A stretch of DNA of 37,111 bases, taken from assembly GCA_947490615.1 (NCBI GenBank), contig CANLHK010000019.1, forward strand, positions 1 to 37,111. Reading direction: 5' to 3'. The notes below the pieces were generated by a model. It was given only the letters and a program-made list of their open reading frames with translations, did not search any database and had not been told where the DNA came from. Position 1 is the stretch's first letter. Each line of letters begins with the position of its first letter. The position numbers and the translations under genes are program-made. The stretch comes from Planctomycetaceae bacterium (GTDB lineage Bacteria > Planctomycetota > Phycisphaerae > Phycisphaerales > SM1A02). This document shows, piece by piece, positions 1 to 8,593 of the stretch.

Positions 1-552
1 ATGACCTCGAACCTCGGCGCCGATGTCATCAAGGGCGGCGCGAGCTTTGGCTTCGGCAAGCGCGCCGAAGTGATGGACTACGAGCGCATGCGTAAGGCGC
101 TCATGGGCGAAATCGAGAAGTTCTTCCGCCCCGAGTTCATCAACCGTCTCGACGAAGTCGTGGTCTTCCGTCCACTGCTGAAGGACGATCTCGTCACCAT
201 CATCGAGTACGAATTGGGCAAGGTCCGCAAGCGACTCCTCGACAAGGGCATGAAGCTCGAGCTCGATCACGCCGCGAAGGACTTCCTCATCGACAAGGGT
301 TACAACCCAGACTTCGGTGCTCGTCCACTTCGTCGTGCGCTTGGCCAGTTCATTGAGGATCCGCTCGCGGAGAATCTCCTCATGGGCGAGTTCAAGTCAG
401 GCGACGAGATCCAGGTCACGCGCGAAGAAGGCAAGGACCACCTCTCCTTCAAGGCCGTGCGTTCGGGTGGCGATGGCGGCGGTGGTGGCGGCGGCGACGG
501 CGGCACGCCCGATCAGCCGACGACGCCTCCGCTCGCAGGCGCCCAGCACTAA
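1..552 (+). CDS. clpC: ClpC-type ATP-dependent unfoldase, C-terminal part (5' truncated by window)
   Basis: This is the end of a Clp/Hsp100 AAA+ unfoldase. The frame is already open at base 1; the first ATG is an internal Met in the conserved MTSNLGA stretch of the second AAA+ module, so the true start lies outside the window. Visible parts are the FFRPEFINRLDEVVVF segment, typical of ClpB/ClpC D2, and the small C-terminal domain ending the ATPase with GYNPDFGARPLRRALGQ. ClpC hexamers feed unfolded proteins to ClpP in the cytoplasm. The last 35 or so residues are a Gly/Asp- then Pro/Thr-rich tail not typical of the family. ClpC rather than ClpB is preferred because of the GARPLRRA-type end and because mcsA and mcsB, known ClpC partners, lie about 15 kb downstream. 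The gene ends at a strong hairpin. Confidence 0.9.
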   Translation: MTSNLGADVIKGGASFGFGKRAEVMDYERMRKALMGEIEKFFRPEFINRLDEVVVFRPLLKDDLVTIIEYELGKVRKRLLDKGMKLELDHAAKDFLIDKGYNPDFGARPLRRALGQFIEDPLAENLLMGEFKSGDEIQVTREEGKDHLSFKAVRSGGDGGGGGGGDGGTPDQPTTPPLAGAQH

Positions 553-583
553 CTGCAGCGCTTGAGCAACAGCAAAGACTCAT

Positions 584-615
584 CACACAGCGCGCCTTCC
601 ACGGCGCGCTGTGTG
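584..615. terminator. Bidirectional hairpin terminator between clpC and the nadB operon
   Basis: A perfect 13-bp stem (CACACAGCGCGCC at 584-596, complement at 603-615) with a 6-nt loop lies 31 bp after the clpC stop and 24 bp before the end of the converging minus-strand gene. The right side is followed by CTTTG, and the left side read on the minus strand by GATGAGTCTTTG, so U-tracts are weak on both sides. Its position suits a shared terminator for convergent genes. Confidence 0.75.
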
Positions 616-639
616 CTTTGAATGGCAGCACGCGGCGCG

Positions 640-1329
640 CTAGCGAAGTCCACCGAGGAACATGCGATCACCCTCAGGCGTGGTCTCGCGTGAGACTTCG
701 ATGGTGCGGAACTTGAATTCCTTGGTGACCTGCGGCGAGAGTCGAAGGCGCGTGACCCCGCCACCAAGCTGCTCAAAGACCACGGTGTTGGAGCCAAACG
801 AGAAGCTCATGCGATTGAGCAGAGTCATCGCGTCGGCGCGGTTCTTTGCACACCACTCGACAAAGCGCTTGCGCGCGCCGTCAGTCCCGATGCGCGGATT
901 GCCGTCGTCTTCCGCGCGGGTCCGCACAGCCTCCGAGACCAGTTGCTCCCAGAGTTCGCCGTAACGCTCTTCGCGAAACGCCCGCATCGTCAGCATCACG
1001 ACTTGGTCAGCGCGCTCGGCTTGCATGCGCACCGTTCCATCGTCGAGCTCAACCCACGAGAGCGATCCCGTCGGAGTGGCACCGTCAGGAAGATCGGAGC
1101 TGCGCCCATTCGGGCGAGAGTCCTTCTCGTCCGAGCCAAGAAGGTCCGTGGGATCGCGGTAGCGAATGATGGTGCCGTCGGCGAGCACGACTTCATCAGG
1201 GAGTTCCGCCTTGGTCAGAAAGCCTGGTCGCACGCGGTACTCGACGCGCGGGCCGCAGGCTTGGACAAACACGCTCGTCCCTGCAAGGACGATCCACGCG
1301 AAGCGGGTGGCGGCGGCGCGAAACATCAT
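640..1329 (-). CDS. Putative lipoprotein of unknown function
   Basis: A 229-residue protein with an N-terminal hydrophobic segment ending in FVQAC at about residue 25, a plausible though imperfect lipobox, so it may be a membrane-anchored lipoprotein. The rest is soluble and charged and matches no family I recognise. It contains a DEVVLADGTIIRYRDPTDLL stretch and a C-terminal half that could be an alpha/beta fold. Its ATG overlaps the nadB stop codon (ATGA, 1326-1329), which indicates translational coupling and membership of the same minus-strand operon. A regulatory or quinolinate-pathway role cannot be claimed from sequence. Confidence 0.7.
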   Translation of the reverse strand: MMFRAAATRFAWIVLAGTSVFVQACGPRVEYRVRPGFLTKAELPDEVVLADGTIIRYRDPTDLLGSDEKDSRPNGRSSDLPDGATPTGSLSWVELDDGTVRMQAERADQVVMLTMRAFREERYGELWEQLVSEAVRTRAEDDGNPRIGTDGARKRFVEWCAKNRADAMTLLNRMSFSFGSNTVVFEQLGGGVTRLRLSPQVTKEFKFRTIEVSRETTPEGDRMFLGGLR

Positions 1330-3023
1330 GCGCTTCGCACGGGCTCACCTGTGCGCGTCCGATGGTCGGGTGAAGGTGATTCCACCGCGATGCAACGCTG
1401 ATCAAGACCAACGCGAAGGAGTCGATGATGCGCCTCGGCGGCGCTGGTGGTGGGAAAGTCAGTGCGGGTGTGCGTGCCTCGCGACTCCTCCCGCGCCCGT
1501 GCCGCAGCAGTGACCAACGCGGCGCAGACGAGCATGTTCTGGATCTCCCAACCGCCGAGATCGTCAAAGATCTTGTCGAGTGAGTAACGACACCAGAAGT
1601 GGATCATGTCCAACGCGTCGTCGAGTTTGTTGCCTGTTCGAATGATGCCGACATTGCGCCACATCGCGCTGCGCAAACTCGAACGCACATCAACGAGATC
1701 AAGCTCACCCTTGTCGGACAAGCGAATGTCACTCACCACACGGATGTCGCTGCGCATCGCGCCATCGGTCGTCGCCGCCGCGACGCCCGCGCGGCGACCG
1801 AAGACCAGACCTTCCAACAGCGAGTTCGACGCGAGACGATTGGCGCCGTGCAATCCGTTGCACGCGGCCTCACCGCAACTGAAGAGTCCAGGCACATTGG
1901 TGCGGCCATCGAGATCGGTCCACACGCCACCGATGGTGTAGTGCGCTGCGGGCATGACGGGAATTGGTGAGGCACCAGGATCGATGCCGTACCCGGCGAG
2001 CAGCTTGAAGAGTCCAGGAAAGCGCTTCTCAAAGCCAGCGGTACCGATGGCACGCGCGTCAAGAAACACATTGGGATCCTGCGTCTGCGCGAGGTGTTCG
2101 ACGATGCCACGGCTCACGATGTCGCGCGGGGCGAGTTCCGCCAGAGGATGTCGATCGCGCATGAAGCGTCGACCCGCGCGATCAATGAGGAAAGCGCCTT
2201 CGCCTCGCACCGCCTCCGAGATCAACGACCGCCCCGCGCCAGCGACATAGAGCGCCGTCGGATGGAACTGAATGAACTCGAGGTCCGCCACCGCAGCGCC
2301 TGCGCGCCACGCCATCGCGACTCCGTCACCTGTGGCGATGCGCGAGTTCGTGGTCTCGCGCCAGAGTTGCCCGATGCCACCCGACGCGAGAATCGTCGCG
2401 CGCGCCCAGATGATCTGCAACCCATGCTTGGGATGATGAGTCATCGCGCCAAGCACGCGGTCCTCGCCACGCGGCGCGGTGCCGCTGGTGAGAAAATCCA
2501 AGGCAAAGCAGCTCTCAAACAGGCGAATGCGCGGATGCGCGCGGCACGCCGCGAGCAACGCTCGGGAAAGCTCGCGGCCTGTGGCATCGCCGTCGGTGTG
2601 CACGATGCGTCGACGCGCGTGACCACCTTCACGCGTCAGCGCCAACGCGCCCGACGCATCGCGATCAAAGCGCATCCCCAACTCGATGAGCTGCTCAACT
2701 TCGCGCGGTCCTTCTTCGACGAGCGTGCGCACCGTCTCTGATGCACAAAGCCCAGCGCCCGCGGCGAGCGTGTCTTCGATGTGCTGCTCAGCGCTGTCGT
2801 CGTTGGAAAGAACCGCCGCAATGCCGCCTTGCGCCCACGCCGTGTTGGACTTCTCCAACTCGTCCTTCGCCACGACGATGACCTCGCCATGCTCGGCCGC
2901 AGCCAGTGCTGCGCGCAACCCCGCAACGCCCGAACCGATCACCAGTGTGTCGGCAAACATCGCCGGCAACAGCTGGGTTCGAAACGGGATCAGGTAGCGG
3001 CGGTCAGAGATCGGCGCGAGCAT
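1326..3023 (-). CDS. nadB: L-aspartate oxidase
   Basis: FAD-dependent L-aspartate oxidase (565 aa), which converts L-aspartate to iminoaspartate for quinolinate and NAD synthesis. Residues 24-40 carry the dinucleotide-binding GSGVAG motif. Downstream are the family segments TAWAQGGIAAVL, EGGHARRRIVHTDGDATG, EFIQFHPTAL, HYTIGGVWTDLDGRT and GLHGANRLASNSLLEGLVFG. The C-terminal helical domain begins at about residue 440 with SSLRSAMWRNVGIIR. The ATG at 3023 is preferred over an internal Met at residue 22 because GGAG lies 8 nt upstream. The stop of the preceding PD40 gene is only 3 bp away, so the genes are co-transcribed. The length is close to the family norm. No nadA or nadC is visible nearby. 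Confidence 0.95.
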   Translation of the reverse strand: MLAPISDRRYLIPFRTQLLPAMFADTLVIGSGVAGLRAALAAAEHGEVIVVAKDELEKSNTAWAQGGIAAVLSNDDSAEQHIEDTLAAGAGLCASETVRTLVEEGPREVEQLIELGMRFDRDASGALALTREGGHARRRIVHTDGDATGRELSRALLAACRAHPRIRLFESCFALDFLTSGTAPRGEDRVLGAMTHHPKHGLQIIWARATILASGGIGQLWRETTNSRIATGDGVAMAWRAGAAVADLEFIQFHPTALYVAGAGRSLISEAVRGEGAFLIDRAGRRFMRDRHPLAELAPRDIVSRGIVEHLAQTQDPNVFLDARAIGTAGFEKRFPGLFKLLAGYGIDPGASPIPVMPAAHYTIGGVWTDLDGRTNVPGLFSCGEAACNGLHGANRLASNSLLEGLVFGRRAGVAAATTDGAMRSDIRVVSDIRLSDKGELDLVDVRSSLRSAMWRNVGIIRTGNKLDDALDMIHFWCRYSLDKIFDDLGGWEIQNMLVCAALVTAAARAREESRGTHTRTDFPTTSAAEAHHRLLRVGLDQRCIAVESPSPDHRTRTGEPVRSA

Positions 3024-3026
3024 CGG

Positions 3027-4178
3027 TTACTCCGCGGACGATTGGTCACGGTAGATTCCAACAAAGAGCTGACTGGTGCGGCCTTCGTTGCGTTGGCCCG
3101 TCCAGAGCATCCACTTGCCATCGGGCGAGAAGACGGGCAAGACATCGGCGCCTTCGGCCTCGGTGACGCGTCGACGCACGGCCGCCTGCGTCAGATCAGC
3201 GGGGATCACCAACTCAAAGACTTCGTAATTGCGATGGCCGATCTCGCTCGTGCCGTAGATGAGCGTCTTGCCGTCGGGTCGGAAGAACGGACACCAGTTC
3301 ACATGTTCGTTCGAGGTGAGCTGCTGCTCGTTGGCGATGCCCGTGATCGCTCCGCTGCCATCGAACACGAGATCCGCGATGAAAACCTGCAGCAGATTGT
3401 CCTTGTTGCGATCGCTTCGATAGCAGATGCGCTTGGAATCAGGCGAGAAGAAAGGCCCGCCGTCGTAGCCATCGGCCGCCACGATGCAGACGCGCTTGCC
3501 GGTCGTGAGGTCACGCACATAGAGATCGCCGTCGCCCGTCTCGAGCGAGCAGAAGAGAAGATGCCTGCCATCGCGCGAGATGCTTCCTTCGGCGACATAC
3601 GCCTTGCCATCGCCTTCGAGGACTTTCAGCGACTCAGGCGAACAGTCCGCGCGCGTGAGGTCGACCTCGACGATGCGCGTTTCGCGGGGGAAGGCCCAGC
3701 GATAGCGAGAAGTGCCGCGCTGGTAGCCAGGAGTGTTCTCGAGTGTCGGCGCACCGATCGTCGACGCGAAGAGCAGCGTGTTGGCCTTGGTCGGATGAAA
3801 CCATCCGCAAGTGTTCGCACTGCCCTTCGGGGAAACGCGGCGGATGTTGGTGACTCCATTGATCGCACCAGCGCCATCGCGCACGACCTCACAGACGAAC
3901 ATCGCGTAGAACTCGTCAGGCTCGCTGCCGTCGGTCGGGCGCTCGACAGCCTGAAAGACGATGCGCGAGGCGTCGGGCGAGAAGTACGCCTCGCCTGCCT
4001 TCACGAAGCGATCGGAAAAGGTGAGTTGCCTCGCACCGACCACGCCTGGTTCGGCTGCGGGGTTTGCTGGATGCTCCGCGGCTTCTTTCGGAGCTTCCAC
4101 CTGGCGCGTGTCCACGCAGCCACCAAGCACAATGAAGAGAGCGGCGAGTGAGACCACGGAAGAGTTGCAACGCATCAT
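3027..4178 (-). CDS. PD40/TolB-like beta-propeller lipoprotein
   Basis: A 383-residue exported protein. The N-terminus is a short signal sequence ending in VLGGC (Cys at residue 21), a good lipobox. The mature part has repeated WD40-like PD40 motifs of the form (S/R)PDG(K)xxx(F/Y): SPDASRIVFQA, SRDGRHLLFCS, SPDSKRICYRS, RPDGKTLIYGT and SPDGKWMLWTG. These indicate a TolB-type six-bladed propeller. TolB-like propellers act in the periplasm as binding platforms; the partner here is unknown. It is first in the minus-strand operon with nadB. A -10-like TACACT (4189-4194, minus strand) ends 10 nt before the ATG. A second in-frame ATG follows directly. Confidence 0.85.
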   Translation of the reverse strand: MMRCNSSVVSLAALFIVLGGCVDTRQVEAPKEAAEHPANPAAEPGVVGARQLTFSDRFVKAGEAYFSPDASRIVFQAVERPTDGSEPDEFYAMFVCEVVRDGAGAINGVTNIRRVSPKGSANTCGWFHPTKANTLLFASTIGAPTLENTPGYQRGTSRYRWAFPRETRIVEVDLTRADCSPESLKVLEGDGKAYVAEGSISRDGRHLLFCSLETGDGDLYVRDLTTGKRVCIVAADGYDGGPFFSPDSKRICYRSDRNKDNLLQVFIADLVFDGSGAITGIANEQQLTSNEHVNWCPFFRPDGKTLIYGTSEIGHRNYEVFELVIPADLTQAAVRRRVTEAEGADVLPVFSPDGKWMLWTGQRNEGRTSQLFVGIYRDQSSAE

Positions 4179-4193
4179 GGGGAGGGCTAGTGT
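4165..4193 (+). promoter_or_regulatory. Promoter for the RluA-type gene, overlapping a minus-strand -10
   Basis: TTGCAA at 4165-4170 and TAGTGT at 4188-4193 are separated by 17 bp and fit a sigma-70 promoter reading right. The -10 overlaps, one base out of register, a minus-strand TACACT (4194-4189) serving the PD40 gene. Each hexamer lies 10 nt from a start codon in its own direction, so both transcripts would have almost no leader. Confidence 0.5.
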
Positions 4194-4203
4194 AGCGGTC
4201 CAA

Positions 4204-4851
4204 GTGCCTCCATCCGGCTACAGCGTGCTGTTCGTCGACGCGTTCCTCATCGTCTGTGAGAAGGAGACTGGCCTGCTGTCCGTGCCAGGAATTGGCCCAG
4301 AGAAAGCCGATTGCCTTGTCGCGCGGCTGCAAGAGGAGTATCGAGGCGTGCGCATCGTGCATCGTCTAGATCGCGATACCTCAGGCTTGCTTGTGCTCGC
4401 GCGTGATGCGGTGAGTCATCGGACGCTCTCCATGTCCTTTGAGGCGCGGACCGTCGAGAAATCGTACGAAGCGCTCGCCGCGGGATGGCTCGCGCAAGAT
4501 CGAGGGCTCATTGACCTGCCGCTGCGCAAGGAAGCACTTGGAAGCGCGCGACAGATCGTGCATCCAACTGAGGGAAAGCCCAGTCAGACCGAATACGAGG
4601 TGACGGAACGCGGCCGCGATGCCGATGGATTAGCCTGGTCGCGTGTCCGCCTCACACCGCGCACTGGCCGCAGTCACCAGTTGCGCGTCCATCTCCTGGC
4701 ACTCGGTCACCCGATCCTTGGTGATGACCTCTATGCCAGTGAACCCGCGCGCACAGCGCGTCCGCGACTCTGCCTCCACGCGAGCAAGCTTGCGTTCGAT
4801 CATCCCTCGACCAACATGCGCGTGTCCTTTGAGTCGGCCTGTCCCTTCTGA
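4204..4851 (+). CDS. RluA-family pseudouridine synthase
   Basis: A 215-residue RNA pseudouridine synthase of the RluA/RluC/RluD class, which isomerises uridine in rRNA or tRNA. The catalytic motif VHRLDRDTSGLLVLAR is present, with the nucleophilic Asp at about residue 56. KSYEAL, the RLTPRTGRSHQLRVHL motif and GHPILGDDLYA complete the catalytic domain. There is no N-terminal S4 domain, as in RluA itself and some short homologues. The GTG at 4204 is chosen because a TTGCAA-17-TAGTGT promoter ends just before it. An in-frame ATG at 4177 would start upstream of that promoter's -10 and overlap the divergent PD40 start. The exact RNA target cannot be told. It converges on the arginase gene with 11 bp between stops. 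Confidence 0.88.
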   Translation: MPPSGYSVLFVDAFLIVCEKETGLLSVPGIGPEKADCLVARLQEEYRGVRIVHRLDRDTSGLLVLARDAVSHRTLSMSFEARTVEKSYEALAAGWLAQDRGLIDLPLRKEALGSARQIVHPTEGKPSQTEYEVTERGRDADGLAWSRVRLTPRTGRSHQLRVHLLALGHPILGDDLYASEPARTARPRLCLHASKLAFDHPSTNMRVSFESACPF

Positions 4852-4862
4852 GGCGACCGCCA

Positions 4863-5792
4863 TCAGATTGACGGCGCGAGTCGTGCGCACGCTGTGCATC
4901 CACACAGAAGCCCTGCCGCTTCGACAGCGAGCCGCGCGGTCCGTCCCTCACGGTCCATCGACGGATTGACCTCGACGATTTCGACTGCGAGAACACCAGC
5001 GTGCTGACCGATCCGCGTGAGCATCGTCGCGGTCTCTGGCCAAGCGAGCCCGCCATCAACATGACAGTCAACACCAGGCGCGATGGAAGGGTCAAGGCAA
5101 TCCAAGTCGAAACTCACGCTCAACCGTCCATCCGCTGCGCCTGCGAGAACGAGTGCTTCCTCGGCGACGGCCAGCGGACCTCTCTGGCGGATCTCCTCGG
5201 GCGTAATGACGCGACACCCGAGGTTCTCCACGATCGCTCGCTCTTCTTCGTCGATGTCACGCGCTCCGACATAGACGGTTCGGCGTGGATCACGCAAACC
5301 GCCCTCGACGACGCGACGAAACGGCGGCACCTCGAGTCCATGAATCGCAGCGAGCATCATGCCGTGCAGATTGCCTGAGGGTGTTGTCGCCATCGTGTTC
5401 GAGTCGGTGTGCGCGTCAATCCAGATCAGTCCAGGCGGAGCCCAACCGCGACGACGCGCCACACGCCCCACCGCGGCTTGCGTTGCAGCGCCAAGCGAAT
5501 GATCGCCACCGAGAATGCACGGCAGCGCGCCGCGCGCGAGGATCGCCTCGACAGCAGCACGCAGTTCCAGCGAGAACCGTTCAACTTCGGTGCAGACCGC
5601 TGCGCCCGGATCACGCCCAGGAAGACGCGCCGCGTCGCGCGCAACGAGATCACCGAGATCACGCATCGCACCGAGCCGCTTGGAAAGTCCCGCTGCGCGA
5701 ATCGCCCGCGGTCCATCGGCAGTCCCCGCACATCGACCGCCGAGCGAGAGTTGCGCTCCGAGGACTTCGACGATGCGCAGCGTTGTACTCAA
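4863..5792 (-). CDS. Arginase / ureohydrolase family protein
   Basis: A 309-residue ureohydrolase that would hydrolyse arginine, or a related guanidino compound, to urea. The binuclear Mn site is complete: GGDHS (His98), DAHTD (Asp126, His128, Asp130) and SFDLDCLDP (Asp229, Asp231). SNTMATTPSGNLHGM at about 131-145 resembles arginases more than agmatinases. VEIVEVNPSMD near the end is also family-typical. The start is a TTG at 5792 that overlaps the stop of the upstream M1 peptidase gene (TTGA), so translation is probably coupled; no ATG or GTG fits the conserved N-terminus. Last gene of a minus-strand operon. Arginase is the best call; formimidoylglutamase or another guanidinohydrolase is less likely. 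Confidence 0.87.
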   Translation of the reverse strand: MSTTLRIVEVLGAQLSLGGRCAGTADGPRAIRAAGLSKRLGAMRDLGDLVARDAARLPGRDPGAAVCTEVERFSLELRAAVEAILARGALPCILGGDHSLGAATQAAVGRVARRRGWAPPGLIWIDAHTDSNTMATTPSGNLHGMMLAAIHGLEVPPFRRVVEGGLRDPRRTVYVGARDIDEEERAIVENLGCRVITPEEIRQRGPLAVAEEALVLAGAADGRLSVSFDLDCLDPSIAPGVDCHVDGGLAWPETATMLTRIGQHAGVLAVEIVEVNPSMDREGRTARLAVEAAGLLCGCTACARLAPSI

Positions 5793-8545
5793 CCGCGACG
5801 CGCTCCGCCTCGCCCGCGACCCCGCCTTGTTGCAGAAACCGCGCGCTCTTGCGCCTCGCCTTCGGCTGTCACGATGAAGGTGATGTCGTCGTCGCCGCCC
5901 ACCGCGCGATCAGGACCCGCCGAGATGATCTGCGCGATGCCGCCGGAACCTTGCTCTGCGCCATCAAGCACGATGAACGACACGCCCCAACCATCCTTGA
6001 GATCTGTTGCGGCTTGATCGGTCAGCACACTGCCCGCGCTGCGCCCCGCTTTCACAGCTTCGGCGACGCGCTTGGCGAGCGTTGCGGCAAGCGCGCGCGT
6101 GGACTCACGCGTCGTCGCGTCCATCGCGGCGCGCATCGGGTTTGAGCCGCCGCCGCCACGCTCGCGCGGCTCGACCGCGAAGGTCGACTTAGCGATTTCC
6201 TGTGGGAAGATGTTGTCCGACGAGTCACGATCCGCGATCTGTCGATGTCGATCGAGCTCGACGCGCATGATCTCCTTGTCCGTCACGATCAGCTTCGAGG
6301 CGCGTGCACCTCCCGCATAGCGCCAGATCTCCGCGGGAAGCGTGACCGACTGCGTCGTGTCGTCGGTGAAGGTCAGCGTGAGCGGCAGCGGCGAAGGAAT
6401 GCCTTCGTCGTTGCGGAAACGCACGACGGTGAAGGACAACTTCGATTGCGCGAGCTCGCCATCGCGATCACCCAGTTGCGCGACGATGCGCTTGAAGCGT
6501 TGCCGATCATCGGCCGTCACTTCCAGTTCATCAAAGGTCGAGTAGAAGTCGATGAGCTCAGGGAATCGATCGACGCGCACGGCAAGATCCACATTGCGCT
6601 GCTCGCTCAGCGTGGCTGGCCGCCCGTCGCGCTCGCTCTTCTTGTCGCCCTTGGACACCACAGGATCAAGCGGTTCGACGGTGTACCGCGTGACCTGCTC
6701 GATGGCGATGTCGACGGGACGCGTCGAGTAGAACCAGCCGCGCCAGAACCAATCGAGATCCGTGCCCGAGGCATCTTCCATGGTGCGGAAGAAGTCCGCA
6801 GGCTCAGGACTCTTGAACGCCCAGCGCCTGCAGTACTCGAGGAACGCGTAGTCAAAGAGCTCGCGGCCAAGCACGGTTTCACGCAGGATGTTCAGTGCTG
6901 TCGCAGGCTTCGCGTAGGCATTGGGGCCGAGACGACGCACGCTCTCGGAGTTGGTCATGATCGGCTCTTGATCAGCGCTCGTCATGTACTCAACGATCTT
7001 CTCTGGCTCGCCGCGTCCCGAGGGATACTTGTGTTCCCATTCCTGCTCGGCGAGGTACTGGCAGAAAGTGTTGAGGCCTTCATCCATCCAGGTCCACTGC
7101 CGCTCGTCGGAGTTCACGATCATCGGGAACCAGTTGTGGCCGACCTCGTGAATGACCACGCCGATCAATCCAAGTTTGGTGCCCGCTGAATAGGTCCCGT
7201 CCTTTTCAGGGCGCGGTCCATTGAAGGAGATCATCGGATACTCCATGCCTCCGACAGGTCCGTTCAAGCTGATCGCCACGGGATACGGGTATGGGTACGC
7301 GTGGCGTGAATAGCTGTCGACGGTGTGCGCGACCGCATGCGTCGAGAAGCGGCTCCACAACGGCTCAGCTTCGGCGGGATAGAAGCTCATCGCCAATGCC
7401 GCGCGATCGGTGCCAGGTACAGGTGCCTTTGCCGCATCCCAAATGAAAGTCGGACTCGCTCCGAACGCGACATCGCGCACATTCTTCGCTGTGAACTTCC
7501 AAGTCTTGGTGGTGGTGGGAGTCGCGGCGCGACGCGCTGCGGCCTCATCGGGTGTGATCACGAAGCGCGGCTTCTCATCATCCTTGGCAGCACTGAGACG
7601 CTCGCGCTGCTCTTGCGTGAGCACATCGCTCGGGTTCTGCAATTCACCTGTAGCGCCGATGGTCCAGTTGTCGGGAACCGTCACTTCGAGCGTGAAATCG
7701 CCAAATTCCAGCGCGAACTCGCCTTGTCCGAGGAACTGCTTGTGTTGCCAGCCGCGCACATCGGTGTAGGGCGCCATGCGCGGATAGAACTGCGCCATGT
7801 CGTAGATCGGCGCGAGGTCCTTGTACTTCGCATCGGGATCGCCTTCGCCGAGCACTTCGTAACACGAGCGCGCGCGGCCGACGGAACTCTTCAGCACATT
7901 GAACTGCCACGAGACATCGAACTCGAAGGTGCCGCCCGAACCAAGCGGCGCGGGCAGATCGATGCGCATCATGGTGTCGACGACGACGGTGTGCAGTGCA
8001 ACGCCCGACGCCGTCACGACAACATCGCGGTAGCCGCCTTCCCACGCGCGATTCTCAACGATGCCGCGCAGAAAGTTCATCCCTTGCGGCTGCGAGAGAT
8101 CAGGCGCGGGCGTCGCGCGCTCACCAAGAGCGTTGTCGGTGAAACGATTCTGATCCAACTGCATCCACAGGTAGCGCAACTCATCGGGAGAGTTGTTGTG
8201 GTAGCGCACATGCTCGCGACCTGTGAGCGTTGCCGTCGTCGGATCGAGTGTCACCTCAATCGTGAAGTCCGCACGCTGCTGCCAGTAGCGCGGACCAGGC
8301 GCACCGCTCGCGGTGCGGGTGTCGCTTGGCGTCGGCAACGATTCATCGAGTTGGCGAAACGGGTCACCTTCAGGAAGCACCGACGGCGGCACGGCCATCG
8401 ACTGACCACCGCGGTCGAGCGAGAGATCAGGCGGACCGACGAGACCGTCGGTGGCCAACAGAAGGGACGACGACGCAGTAGCAACGGCAACGGCAAACGC
8501 GAGCATTGGCGCAATGTACGGCCTGAACAGAGCGATCGTCAGCAT
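5789..8545 (-). CDS. M1-family zinc metallopeptidase, exported
   Basis: A 918-residue aminopeptidase-N-type (M1) peptidase. The zinc site is HEVGH (466-470) with the third ligand Glu489 in WMDEGLN, exactly the HExxH-x18-E pattern. GPVGGMEYPMI upstream matches the GxMEN-type exopeptidase motif, with Tyr in place of Asn. An N-terminal beta domain precedes the catalytic domain. The N-terminus is hydrophobic and signal-like, so the protein is probably exported. The last 15 or so residues are an unusual Arg/Gly-rich tail. A second in-frame ATG at 8506 is preceded by TACATT 6 nt upstream and a CTGACG 18 bp further, so it may be a separate, leaderless start; the longer start is kept because it supplies the Arg of the signal n-region. 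The TGA overlaps the arginase TTG. Confidence 0.92.
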   Translation of the reverse strand: MLTIALFRPYIAPMLAFAVAVATASSSLLLATDGLVGPPDLSLDRGGQSMAVPPSVLPEGDPFRQLDESLPTPSDTRTASGAPGPRYWQQRADFTIEVTLDPTTATLTGREHVRYHNNSPDELRYLWMQLDQNRFTDNALGERATPAPDLSQPQGMNFLRGIVENRAWEGGYRDVVVTASGVALHTVVVDTMMRIDLPAPLGSGGTFEFDVSWQFNVLKSSVGRARSCYEVLGEGDPDAKYKDLAPIYDMAQFYPRMAPYTDVRGWQHKQFLGQGEFALEFGDFTLEVTVPDNWTIGATGELQNPSDVLTQEQRERLSAAKDDEKPRFVITPDEAAARRAATPTTTKTWKFTAKNVRDVAFGASPTFIWDAAKAPVPGTDRAALAMSFYPAEAEPLWSRFSTHAVAHTVDSYSRHAYPYPYPVAISLNGPVGGMEYPMISFNGPRPEKDGTYSAGTKLGLIGVVIHEVGHNWFPMIVNSDERQWTWMDEGLNTFCQYLAEQEWEHKYPSGRGEPEKIVEYMTSADQEPIMTNSESVRRLGPNAYAKPATALNILRETVLGRELFDYAFLEYCRRWAFKSPEPADFFRTMEDASGTDLDWFWRGWFYSTRPVDIAIEQVTRYTVEPLDPVVSKGDKKSERDGRPATLSEQRNVDLAVRVDRFPELIDFYSTFDELEVTADDRQRFKRIVAQLGDRDGELAQSKLSFTVVRFRNDEGIPSPLPLTLTFTDDTTQSVTLPAEIWRYAGGARASKLIVTDKEIMRVELDRHRQIADRDSSDNIFPQEIAKSTFAVEPRERGGGGSNPMRAAMDATTRESTRALAATLAKRVAEAVKAGRSAGSVLTDQAATDLKDGWGVSFIVLDGAEQGSGGIAQIISAGPDRAVGGDDDITFIVTAEGEAQERAVSATRRGRGRGGARRG

Positions 8546-8593
8546 CGCGGTCCATGACCGTCTCCGAAGTCCTTGACGAGGATGCTCGCGCGA

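Noticed and set aside
1-3. ATG at base 1 as a gene start
   Set aside because: It is an internal Met of ClpC in the MTSNLGA motif; the window simply begins there.
2781-4151. 456-codon plus-strand frame across nadB and the PD40 gene; likewise 7325-8557 opposite the M1 gene
   Set aside because: Shadow frames of well-supported minus-strand genes; the translations have no recognisable motif.
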